This document shows, one piece after another, positions 34,786 through 41,866 of a stretch of 64,000 nucleotides of DNA. A program made the position numbers and the translations under genes. Numbering within the stretch: position 1 is the stretch's first letter; each line of letters begins with the position of its first letter. The notes beneath the pieces were generated by a model. That model was not told the origin of the DNA and searched no databases. It saw only the letters and a list, made by a program, of their open reading frames with translations. Source of the DNA: Streptacidiphilus melanogenes (GTDB lineage: Bacteria; Actinomycetota; Actinomycetes; Streptomycetales; Streptomycetaceae); contig NZ_BBPP01000005.1 of assembly GCF_000787835.1 (NCBI RefSeq), positions 1 through 64,000 of the forward strand, given 5' to 3'.

Positions 34786-34824
34786 CCGCGCCTCCCCTCC
34801 CGCGGGAGGTTGCACTCACCCCGG

Positions 34825-34868
34825 CGGCGCGGAACCGCCTGCAACTTCCCAGAGGCGGTTCCGCGCCG
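34825..34868. terminator. bidirectional terminator between GNAT and bkdC
   Basis: A perfect 16-bp stem (34825-34840 with 34853-34868) and a 12-nt loop, midway between two convergent genes that end at 34785 and 34875. Confidence 0.92.
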
Positions 34869-34874
34869 CTGAGG

Positions 34875-36182
34875 TCACATGTGCCGCAGGAGTCCTACGG
34901 GTGACTCCACAGCGTCGGCGACGAAGCGGAGGAAGCCACCGGCTGTCGCGCCGTCGCAGACGCGGTGGTCGAAGGTGAACGAGAGCTGGACGACGCTGCG
35001 GACCGCCAACTCCTCTCCCACGACCCACGGCTTGCGTGCGATCCGGCCCACGCCGAGCATCGCGGCCTCGGGGTGGTTGATGATCGGCGTGGAGCCGTCG
35101 ACGCCGAAGACGCCGTAGTTGTTCAGGGTGAAGGTGCTGCCCGTCAGCTCCGCCGGGGTGAGGCTGCCGGCGCGGGCGGACTCGGTGAGGCGGGCGATCT
35201 CCGTCGCCAGCTCCTCCGTGGTGAGCCGGTCCGCGTCGCGGACGACCGGGACGACAAGGCCGCGTTCGCTCTGCGCGGCGAAGCCGAGGTGGATCGCGCG
35301 GTGGCGGCGCACACCCGTCGGGTGGCCGTCAGGGCCCAGCTCCACGCTGGAGTTGAGCGCGGGGAAGCGGCGCAGCGCGGCGACGCAGACGCGCGCGAAG
35401 AGCGGCAGGACGCCGACGCCCACGGCGGCCTTCGCCTCCAGCAGGGCGGTGGCGTCCGCGTCGACCCAGCAGGTGGCGTCGGGGATCTCGGTGCGACTGC
35501 GGGCGAACCGCTCGGCGGCGATGCGCGCGCCGCCACGCAGCGGAATGAACTCGCCTTCCGTGGCCGTGGTGTTGGGCCCGGTCATCGGCACCGTCCGTGC
35601 CTGGACGGCGCGTTCGACGTCGGCGCGCATGATCAGGCCGTCCCGGCCGGTGCCGGAGACCGTGGCGAGGTCCAGGCCCTGCTCGCGCGCGAAGCGCCGC
35701 ACCAGCGGGGAGATGACCGCGACGGCGTGCGCCGCCGGCTTCACCGCGACCGGAGCCTTCACCACGACCGGAGCGGGCACGGCGGCGGTCGGAGCCGTGG
35801 GGGAGCCCGGGTGGGCGACCCGGCGTCGCCGGGGGCCGCTGCTGTGGCTGGTGCCGTAGCCGACCAGGACGTTGCCCGAGCCGCTGTGGGCGTCGCCCTT
35901 GCCCTTGGGCGAGTCCGCCGTCGACGCCTCGCTCGTGGCGACGGTGATGAGCGGCGCGCCCACAGGGACGACTGCGCCCTCGGGGCCCGCCAGCGTGGTC
36001 ACCACGCCCGGGTAGGGGCAGGGGACTTCGACGACCGCCTTCGCGGTCTCCACCTCGGCGACGGGCTGGTCGACGGCGATGACGTCGCCGACGGCAACGA
36101 GCCAGCGGACGATCTCCGCCTCGGTGAGGCCCTCGCCGAGGTCGGGCAGGACGAATTCGCGCACGGAGGCCATCGCGGTCAC
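34875..36182 (-). CDS. bkdC: branched-chain 2-oxoacid dehydrogenase E2 (dihydrolipoyl acyltransferase)
   Basis: 435 aa from GTG at 36182, which overlaps the E1-beta stop (GTGA); an alternative is ATG at 36173. The lipoyl domain (about 5-80) carries the lipoylated Lys in VETAKAVVEVP. A linker rich in Ser/Pro/Val, a peripheral-subunit-binding domain (ISPLVRRFAREQGLDLATVS) and the catalytic acyltransferase core follow, ending with the active-site motif HRVCDGATAGGF. E2 moves the branched acyl group from E1 to CoA, making isobutyryl-, isovaleryl- and 2-methylbutyryl-CoA, the starters of branched fatty acids and many polyketides. It is the last gene of the bkd operon. Confidence 0.93.
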   Translation of the reverse strand: MTAMASVREFVLPDLGEGLTEAEIVRWLVAVGDVIAVDQPVAEVETAKAVVEVPCPYPGVVTTLAGPEGAVVPVGAPLITVATSEASTADSPKGKGDAHSGSGNVLVGYGTSHSSGPRRRRVAHPGSPTAPTAAVPAPVVVKAPVAVKPAAHAVAVISPLVRRFAREQGLDLATVSGTGRDGLIMRADVERAVQARTVPMTGPNTTATEGEFIPLRGGARIAAERFARSRTEIPDATCWVDADATALLEAKAAVGVGVLPLFARVCVAALRRFPALNSSVELGPDGHPTGVRRHRAIHLGFAAQSERGLVVPVVRDADRLTTEELATEIARLTESARAGSLTPAELTGSTFTLNNYGVFGVDGSTPIINHPEAAMLGVGRIARKPWVVGEELAVRSVVQLSFTFDHRVCDGATAGGFLRFVADAVESPVGLLRHM

Positions 36183-37192
36183 TGCTCCCACTGGAGTCGG
36201 GCCACCGCGTCGAGGATGCGGTCGACGCCGGGCAGGTGGTGGCGCTCCAGCATCGGCGGCGGGTAGGGGATGTCGAAGCCGGTGACCCGCAGCACGGGTG
36301 CCGCGAGGTGGTGGAAGCAGCGCTCCGTGACGCGGGCGGCGATCTCCGCGCCGGGACCGCCGAAGCCCGTGGCCTCGTGCACGACCACCGCGCGCCCGGT
36401 GGCGCGGACGGCCGCGGTCACGGTCTCGTCGTCGAAGGGCGTGAGCGAGCGCAGGTCCACGACCGCCAGGTCCCAGCCCTCGGCCTTGGCGGCCTCGGCG
36501 GCCTCCAGGCAGACCGGCAGGGAGGGACCGTAGGTGAGCAGCGTCGCGCTGGTGCCCTGGCGACGGACGACGGCCCGCCCGATCGGCTCGACCGGCCCGG
36601 GGGCGATCTCGTCCTTGGACCAGTACAGCCGCTTGGGCTCCAGGAAGACGACCGGATCGTCGGAGGCGATCGCGGCGCGCAGCATCCCGTAGCCGTCGGC
36701 GACGGTGGCGGGGGTGAGCACGTGCAGACCCGGCGTGTGGGCGTAGTAGGCCTCGCTGGAGTCGCTGTGGTGCTCGACGCCGCCGATGCCGCCGCCGTAG
36801 GGGATGCGGATGGTGATCGGCAGCGGCAGTCGTCCGGCCGTGCGGTTGCGCATCTTGGCGACGTGGGAGAGCAGCTGCTCGAACGCCGGGTAGGCGAAGG
36901 CGTCGAACTGCAGCTCCACGACAGGGCGCAGGCCGTACATGGCCATGCCGACGGCGGAGCCGAGGATGCCGGCCTCGGCGAGCGGGGTGTCCAGGCAGCG
37001 GTCCGCGCCGAACTCGGCGGCCAGACCGTCGGTGATGCGGAAGACGCCGCCGAGGGTGCCCACGTCCTCGCCCATCACCAGGACGGTCGGGTCCTCGCGC
37101 ATGGCGTCGCGCAGGGCGGTGTTGAGGGCCTGGGCCATCGTCAGGGTCGTGGTGGCGCCGGAGGCGGCGGCGGGTGCGGTCGCGGTGCTCAT
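36179..37192 (-). CDS. bkdB: branched-chain 2-oxoacid dehydrogenase E1 beta subunit
   Basis: 337 aa. It pairs with the alpha subunit to form the thiamine-diphosphate-dependent decarboxylase. Conserved blocks include MGEDVGTLGGVFRITDGLAA, DTPLAEAGILGSAVGMAMYG, RIPYGGGIGGVEHHSDSSEA and LEPKRLYW. The start overlaps the alpha-subunit stop by 4 bp (37189-37192) and its stop overlaps bkdC, so the three subunits are translationally coupled. Pyruvate is a theoretical alternative substrate, but gene order with an Lrp-type regulator is typical for bkd in Streptomyces. Confidence 0.93.
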   Translation of the reverse strand: MSTATAPAAASGATTTLTMAQALNTALRDAMREDPTVLVMGEDVGTLGGVFRITDGLAAEFGADRCLDTPLAEAGILGSAVGMAMYGLRPVVELQFDAFAYPAFEQLLSHVAKMRNRTAGRLPLPITIRIPYGGGIGGVEHHSDSSEAYYAHTPGLHVLTPATVADGYGMLRAAIASDDPVVFLEPKRLYWSKDEIAPGPVEPIGRAVVRRQGTSATLLTYGPSLPVCLEAAEAAKAEGWDLAVVDLRSLTPFDDETVTAAVRATGRAVVVHEATGFGGPGAEIAARVTERCFHHLAAPVLRVTGFDIPYPPPMLERHHLPGVDRILDAVARLQWEQ

Positions 37193-38325
37193 CGTGCGTC
37201 GGCCTCCGCCGCGAGTTCGGCGGCCAGCAGGTCGGCCTGCTCCCGCAGTTGAGGGGTGGGCTCGGCGTAGACGTGGGTGAACAGGGACATCGGGTCCAGT
37301 TCCGGCTCGCTGTGGAACTCGGCGCGCATCTCCGCCGCGAGCTCCTCCGCGGCCTCGGCGGCGGCCGCCACGCCCGCGTCGTCGATCAGGTCGTGGTCGC
37401 GCAGGTGGCGCTCCAGGACGGTGAGCGGGTCGCGGGCCTGCCAGGCGTCGACCTCGTCGGGGGTGCGGTAGCGGGTCGCGTCGTCGGCGTTGGTGTGCGC
37501 CTCGAGGCGGTAGGTGACCGCCTCGACGAGGACCGGGCCGCGGCCGGAGCGGGCGTGCTCGACGGCCTCGGTGAGGACGGTGTGCATCGCGGCGGCGTCG
37601 TTGCCGTCCACCAGCCGGCCGGAGATACCGTAGCCGACGGCCTTGTGGGCCAGCGTCGGGGCCGCGGACTGCTTGGACAGCGGCACGGAGATCGCGTAGC
37701 CGTTGTTCTGCACCAGGAAGACGACCGGCGCGTTCAGCACGCCCGCGAAGTTCAGGGCCTCGTGGAAGTCACCCTCGCTGGTGCCGCCGTCGCCGACCAG
37801 GGTCAGCGCCACCACGTCGTCGCCGCGCAGGCGGGCCGCGTGGGCGAGCCCGACGGCATGCGGGGCCTGGGTCGCCAGCGGGGTGGACAGCGGTGCGGTG
37901 CGGTGGGCCTTGGGGTCCCAGCCGTGGTGAGCGTTGCCGCGCAGCAGCGTCAGCGCCTCGACGGGGCGCACGCCGCGGGAGACGACGGCGAGGGTGTCGC
38001 GGTAGCTGGGGAAGAGCCAGTCGTCCTCGCGCAGCACCAGCGCGGCGGCGATCTGGCAGGCCTCCTGCCCGGTCGAGGCCGGGTAGACCGCGAGTCGACC
38101 CTGCTTGGTCAACGTGGTGGCCTGCTGGTTGTAGCGACGTCCGAGCACCAGGCGACGGTAGAGGTCACGCAGCAGCTCGGGGTCGAGCTTGTCGGCGGCC
38201 GGGGTGTCGAGCAGGCGGAACGGCTCAGGGTCCGGCAGCAGCGGCGCGGGATCGCGCCGCGGGCCATGGGCGTTCGGCGGCCAGACGGAGGCCGACGGGC
38301 CCGCGGGTTGGTCGAGAAGGGTCAT
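37189..38325 (-). CDS. bkdA: branched-chain 2-oxoacid dehydrogenase E1 alpha subunit
   Basis: 378 aa. The thiamine diphosphate motif is GDGGTSEGDFHEALNFAGVL ending in NN (residues following VVFLVQ). RYNQQATTLTKQGRLAVYPA and STGQEACQIAAALVL are typical branched-chain E1-alpha blocks. The enzyme decarboxylates the oxoacids from valine, leucine and isoleucine and passes the acyl group to lipoyl-E2. It is the first gene of the minus-strand operon, divergent from the regulator at 38520. No E3 gene is adjacent; a shared lipoamide dehydrogenase elsewhere is expected. Confidence 0.94.
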   Translation of the reverse strand: MTLLDQPAGPSASVWPPNAHGPRRDPAPLLPDPEPFRLLDTPAADKLDPELLRDLYRRLVLGRRYNQQATTLTKQGRLAVYPASTGQEACQIAAALVLREDDWLFPSYRDTLAVVSRGVRPVEALTLLRGNAHHGWDPKAHRTAPLSTPLATQAPHAVGLAHAARLRGDDVVALTLVGDGGTSEGDFHEALNFAGVLNAPVVFLVQNNGYAISVPLSKQSAAPTLAHKAVGYGISGRLVDGNDAAAMHTVLTEAVEHARSGRGPVLVEAVTYRLEAHTNADDATRYRTPDEVDAWQARDPLTVLERHLRDHDLIDDAGVAAAAEAAEELAAEMRAEFHSEPELDPMSLFTHVYAEPTPQLREQADLLAAELAAEADAR

Positions 38326-38404
38326 CTCGGCACCTCCGAGTGGGTGGGGAGAAAGTGGGGAGATGCGTGGGCACGGTGATGCTGTGGGAGTGGTGGCTCT
38401 CCCT

Positions 38405-38418
38405 ACCGATTGTTCGGT
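38405..38418. promoter_or_regulatory. palindromic operator ACCG-N6-CGGT (bkd/regulator gap)
   Basis: ACCGA-TTGT-TCGGT. The same geometry recurs in the paaN promoter at 41801-41814. It overlaps a plausible -35 element (TTCGGT 38413-38418, 17-bp spacer, TACTCT 38436-38441) for the Lrp-type gene. It fits a TetR-type binder, possibly the product of the gene at 39061-39666. Confidence 0.6.
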
Positions 38419-38431
38419 CGAGAGATCGAAC
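38412..38431. promoter_or_regulatory. second inverted repeat in bkd promoter region
   Basis: GTTCGGTC (38412-38419) and GATCGAAC (38424-38431) are inverted with one mismatch around GAGA. It overlaps the first operator and may be the site for the Lrp-type regulator. Confidence 0.45.
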
Positions 38432-38519
38432 TGACTACTCTTGCGGCGCAGTGGTGGACAGACGGTTCACCGAGCGCTTCGCTGGAAGCAGGTCGTCCAT
38501 TTCGGGAGGGCAGGGGGCC

Positions 38520-39002
38520 ATGACCGCTGAACAGATGGCCGGTGGGGAACAGCGCTCGCTGGACCGGGTGGACCGGGCGATCCTGCGGCTGCTCCAGCAG
38601 GACGGGCGCGCCTCGATCCGGTCGGTCGCCGAGCGGGTGCACGTCTCGCGCGCCAACGCCTACGCGCGCATCGCGCGCATGGTGGAGGACGGCGTGATCC
38701 GGGGCTTCACGGCCCGCGTCGACCACGAGCGCGCGGGGCACGGCGCGTCGGCGTACGTGACGCTGAAGGTGGTGCAGAACTCCTGGCGGCAGGTGCGCAC
38801 GGCGCTGCTGGACCTGCCGGGGGTGGAGCACATCGCGCTGGTCGGCGGCGAGTTCGACGTGCTGATGCTGGTGCACACGGTCGACAACCGCGCGCTGCGC
38901 GACCTGGTGCTGAACAAGATCCAGTCGATCCCGAACGTGCTGGCCACGCAGACGCTGCTGGTGTTCGAGGAGACGGACCGGCTGCCGGTCCTGCCCGACT
39001 AG
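38520..39002 (+). CDS. bkdR: Lrp/AsnC family regulator of bkd (BkdR-like)
   Basis: 160 aa from ATG at 38520 after GGGAGGGCAGGGGG. The AsnC-type helix-turn-helix is RVDRAILRLLQQDGRASIRS through SRANAYARIARMVEDGVIRG, followed by the C-terminal RAM/effector domain (TLKVVQNSWRQVRTALLDLP, LVGGEFDVLMLVHTVDNRAL). It is divergent from bkdABC. Lrp-type BkdR proteins beside bkd genes are known in Streptomyces and Pseudomonas and respond to branched-chain amino acids or oxoacids. Direct control of bkd is inferred from position. Confidence 0.92.
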   Translation: MTAEQMAGGEQRSLDRVDRAILRLLQQDGRASIRSVAERVHVSRANAYARIARMVEDGVIRGFTARVDHERAGHGASAYVTLKVVQNSWRQVRTALLDLPGVEHIALVGGEFDVLMLVHTVDNRALRDLVLNKIQSIPNVLATQTLLVFEETDRLPVLPD

Positions 39003-39060
39003 GCCTGTCCTGGGCGTCGATCTTCGGCCGCGGCCGGGCCGGGGCGGCCCCGCAAGAGCG

Positions 39061-39666
39061 TCAGGCGGCCCGCAGGCCGTGGAAGGCCAGCTCGGTGACG
39101 GCGTCGACGACGCGGGCCGCGGACTTCGCCCCGTCCGGGCCGTCCGGGCGGTACCACTCGACCAGCGAGTTGATCATGCCGAAGAGCAGGCGGGTCGCGA
39201 GGCGCGGCTCGACGTCCGCGCGCAGTGAGCCCTCGGCGACAGCCTCGGCCAGCAGCTCGGCCACCCGGTGGTCGAACTCGCGCCGGCGCTGCAGCGCCCA
39301 CTGCTCGGTCGCGGTGTTGCCGCGCACCCGCAGCAGCAGCGTCACGTAGGGCAGCTCGGCCAGCAGCACCTCCGTCGTGCGGTGCACGACGTGCTGGAGC
39401 CGGGCCAGTGCCGTCCCGCGCGTGGCCTCGGGCTCGTCCAGGGTGCCGAAGAGGCCGTCCAGGGCGCGGCCGACGGCGAGGCGGAGGAGCTCCTCCTTGC
39501 CCTTGACGTGGTGGTAGATCGAGGACTTGGAGATCCCGGCCGCCCGCGACAGGTCCTCCATCGAGGTGCCGTCGTAGCCGCGCTCGTTGAAGACCTGGAC
39601 GGTGACGGCCAGCAGCGTGTCGACGGTGTAGGCGTCGCGGCGCGGCGCGCGGGAGGTCTCGACCAT
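39061..39666 (-). CDS. TetR/AcrR family transcriptional regulator
   Basis: 201 aa from ATG at 39666 (MVETSRAPRRDAYTVDTLLA). The helix-turn-helix is TSMEDLSRAAGISKSSIYHH followed by VKGKEELLRLAVGRAL; the C-terminal ligand domain is all-helical. The sequence type resembles regulators of acyl-CoA or phenylacetate catabolism. Located between bkd and paaN, it is the best candidate to bind the ACCG-N6-CGGT sites found at both. It is convergent with the Lrp-type gene and divergent from an MFS exporter, which it might control as well. Confidence 0.9.
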   Translation of the reverse strand: MVETSRAPRRDAYTVDTLLAVTVQVFNERGYDGTSMEDLSRAAGISKSSIYHHVKGKEELLRLAVGRALDGLFGTLDEPEATRGTALARLQHVVHRTTEVLLAELPYVTLLLRVRGNTATEQWALQRRREFDHRVAELLAEAVAEGSLRADVEPRLATRLLFGMINSLVEWYRPDGPDGAKSAARVVDAVTELAFHGLRAA

Positions 39667-39776
39667 GTGGACGAGTATCACATCACGTTGTCCCGCCTCG
39701 CTCCCGTGTTCCCCCGCTAATCGTTGTAGTGCTATAACTGTTACAGGAATACAATGGGTTGAGAGAGGGGGCGGAC

Positions 39777-41219
39777 ATGCCCGAGCTCAGTGCGCGACGA
39801 CGACTTCTGGTCCTGGCGGTCTGCTGCATGAGCCTGTTCATCGTGGGGCTCGACAACACGATCGTGAACGTCGCGCTGCCGTCGATCGCCCGCGATCTCG
39901 GCGGCGACGTCTCGAGCCTCCAGTGGGTCGTCGACGCCTATGTCGTCGTGCTCGCCTCGCTGCTGATCCTCGGCGGCTCGATGGGCGACCGCTTCGGCCG
40001 CCGCCGGGTCTTCCAGACCGGCCTCGCGCTCTTCACCCTCGGCTCCCTGGCCTGCAGCCTCGCCCCGGGCCTCGGCTGGCTGATCGGCGCCCGCATGCTG
40101 CAGGCGGTCGGCGGCTCGATGCTCAACCCGGTCGCCATGGGGATCATCACCAACACCTTCACCGACCCCAAGGAGCGCGCCCGCGCGATCGGCGTCTGGG
40201 GCGGCACGGTGGGCTTCAGCATGGCGCTCGGCCCGGTCGTCGGCGGCCTGCTGGTCGGCGCGGTGGGCTGGTCCTCGATCTTCTGGATCAACATCCCGGT
40301 CGGCCTGGCGGCCCTGGTCCTGGCCGGGCGCTTCGTCCCCGAGTCCCGGGCCCCGCGTCCGCGCCGGATCGACCCCTTCGGTCAGCTCGCGGTGATCACC
40401 CTGCTCGGCTCGCTCACCTACGGAATCATCGAGGCGCCGAAGGCGGGCTGGGGCTCGGCGCAGTCGCTGATCTGCTTCGGCCTGGCGGCCGCCGCGCTGG
40501 TCGTCCTGCTGATCGTCGAGTCGCGGCGCGAGGAGCCGCTGATCGAGCTGCGCTTCTTCCGCAGCGCGCCGTTCAGCGGCGCGACGCTGATAGCGATCAG
40601 CGGCTTCGCCGCACTCGGCGGGTTCCTCTTCCTCAACACCCTGTACCTGCAGGACGTGCGTGACTTCAGCGCGCTGCGGGCGGGCCTGGCCACCCTCCCG
40701 ATGGCGCTGGCCACGGTCGTCTGCTCCCCGCTCAGCGGCCGCCTGGTCGGCTCGCGCGGCCCCCGGCTCCCGTTGGTGATCGCCGGCGTCGCGATGACCG
40801 CGAGCTCGCTGCTGATGGCCGGCCTGCGGCCGGACACCCCGCTGTGGCAGCTGCTGCTGGCCTACCTGGTCTTCGGTCTCGGCTTCGGCATGCTGAACGC
40901 CCCCATCACCAACACCGCCGTCTCCGGCATGCCCCGCGCCCAGGCGGGCGTCGCGGCGGCGGTCGCCTCCACCAGCCGCCAGACCGGCCAGGCGCTGGGT
41001 GTCGCGGTGATCGGCTCGGTGGTCACCTCCGCCGTGGTCGGCGGCCTGCACGCGGGGTTCGCGCAGGCGAGCCACATCGGTTGGTGGATCATGGTGGGCT
41101 GCGCGGCGGTCGTGCTGGTCCTGGGCGTCGCCACGACGGGTCAGTGGGCCCGGGGGACGGCCGAGCGGGTCTTCACCTCCGCGCCCGAGGAGAAGCGACA
41201 GAGTGTGAGCGCGGGATGA
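39777..41219 (+). CDS. MFS transporter, DHA2 (14-helix, EmrB/QacA type)
   Basis: 480 aa from ATG at 39777 with GAGAGAGGGGG directly upstream; a TTG at 39759 is a less likely start. About 14 membrane helices. Motif D1/A: FIVGLDNTIVNVALPSIARD and LGGSMGDRFGRRRVF; motif C: GGTVGFSMALGPVVGGLLVG. These are hallmarks of drug:proton antiporters. The following MarR gene overlaps by 4 bp (ATGA), so efflux and regulator are coupled. The divergent TetR gene is another possible controller. Confidence 0.94.
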   Translation: MPELSARRRLLVLAVCCMSLFIVGLDNTIVNVALPSIARDLGGDVSSLQWVVDAYVVVLASLLILGGSMGDRFGRRRVFQTGLALFTLGSLACSLAPGLGWLIGARMLQAVGGSMLNPVAMGIITNTFTDPKERARAIGVWGGTVGFSMALGPVVGGLLVGAVGWSSIFWINIPVGLAALVLAGRFVPESRAPRPRRIDPFGQLAVITLLGSLTYGIIEAPKAGWGSAQSLICFGLAAAALVVLLIVESRREEPLIELRFFRSAPFSGATLIAISGFAALGGFLFLNTLYLQDVRDFSALRAGLATLPMALATVVCSPLSGRLVGSRGPRLPLVIAGVAMTASSLLMAGLRPDTPLWQLLLAYLVFGLGFGMLNAPITNTAVSGMPRAQAGVAAAVASTSRQTGQALGVAVIGSVVTSAVVGGLHAGFAQASHIGWWIMVGCAAVVLVLGVATTGQWARGTAERVFTSAPEEKRQSVSAG

Positions 41220-41647
41220 GCGAGCAGGCGCACGAGGATTCGGCAGAGGAATCCGCCCAGCGGGTCTACGCCGTCATGCGACGGCTGGTCCTGGAGGCGG
41301 ACGACCGCAAGCAGCGGGTCGCGGAGGCGCTGGGCATGAGCTTCAGCCGGGCCAAGGCGCTGAGGCTCCTGGCGGAGGGCCCGCTGCGGATGCGCGAGCT
41401 GACCTCCCGGCTGCTGACGGACAAGCCGTACACCACGCTGGTGGTCGACGACCTGGAAGGGCGCGGCTTCGTCGTCCGCACCCAGGACCCGGACGACCGT
41501 CGGTGCAAGGTCGTCACCCTCACCGAGGCCGGCTGCGAGGCCGCTGCGCGGGCGACGGGCATCCTGACCACGCCCCCGGCGGAGCTGATGGCTCTGCCGA
41601 CGGAGGATCTGGCGGATCTGGACCGCATCCTGGGGAAGTTGCACTGA
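41216..41647 (+). CDS. MarR family transcriptional regulator
   Basis: 143 aa; ATG at 41216 overlaps the MFS stop (ATGA). Winged helix: LRLLAEGPLRMRELTSRLLT, DKPYTTLVVDDLEGRGFVVR (recognition helix) and the wing TQDPDDRRCKVVTLTEAG. Translational coupling with an EmrB/QacA exporter suggests it senses an exporter substrate and controls the pair. No operator could be assigned to it with confidence. Confidence 0.91.
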   Translation: MSEQAHEDSAEESAQRVYAVMRRLVLEADDRKQRVAEALGMSFSRAKALRLLAEGPLRMRELTSRLLTDKPYTTLVVDDLEGRGFVVRTQDPDDRRCKVVTLTEAGCEAAARATGILTTPPAELMALPTEDLADLDRILGKLH

Positions 41648-41651
41648 CCTG

Positions 41652-41769
41652 AGGGGCGCGAGGCTTTCTCGACGACTGCGTGCGCGACAAGCCACCCGGT
41701 GTGGTGTGTCGCCGAGCGCGCAGGGCCATCCGCATGCCGGTGGTTTCTCGCGCAGTTCCCCGCGCCCCT
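41652..41769. repeat. AGGGGCGCG/CGCGCCCCT intergenic hairpin element
   Basis: AGGGGCGCG (41652-41660) and CGCGCCCCT (41761-41769) are inverted ends of a ~118-bp segment containing further short complementary patches. It begins 5 nt after the MarR stop and may act as terminator. Related end pairs occur at 9187-9229 and 25514-25555. Confidence 0.55.
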
Positions 41770-41791
41770 GGGTGTTGCCTGGAACTCACCG

Positions 41792-41820
41792 TTTCAACCG
41801 ACCGATCATTCGGTTACGGT
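41792..41820 (+). promoter_or_regulatory. candidate paaN promoter
   Basis: TTTCAA (41792-41797) and TACGGT (41815-41820) with a 17-bp spacer. The palindromic operator at 41801-41814 fills the spacer, a placement typical of repressor control. Confidence 0.5.
41801..41814. promoter_or_regulatory. palindromic operator ACCG-N6-CGGT (paaN promoter)
   Basis: ACCGA-TCAT-TCGGT, matching the site at 38405-38418 in arms and spacing. As I recall, the PaaR regulator of Corynebacterium glutamicum binds a palindrome with the same ACCG-N6-CGGT core. An overlapping pair AACCGA/TCGGTT (41796-41815) extends the symmetry. Confidence 0.65.
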
Positions 41821-41866
41821 AGGTCGTGGCAGAGTCGCCGCCCGGAGCCCATGAGGAGTGCGCGTC

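Noticed and set aside
34875-38325. Pyruvate dehydrogenase rather than branched-chain complex
   Set aside because: Streptomyces uses a homodimeric AceE-type E1 for pyruvate; separate alpha and beta subunits beside an Lrp-type regulator point to bkd, though substrate was not tested.
39725-39745. TGTA...TACA dyad as operator for the TetR/MFS divergent promoter
   Set aside because: Only the outer four pairs match; most inner pairs fail.
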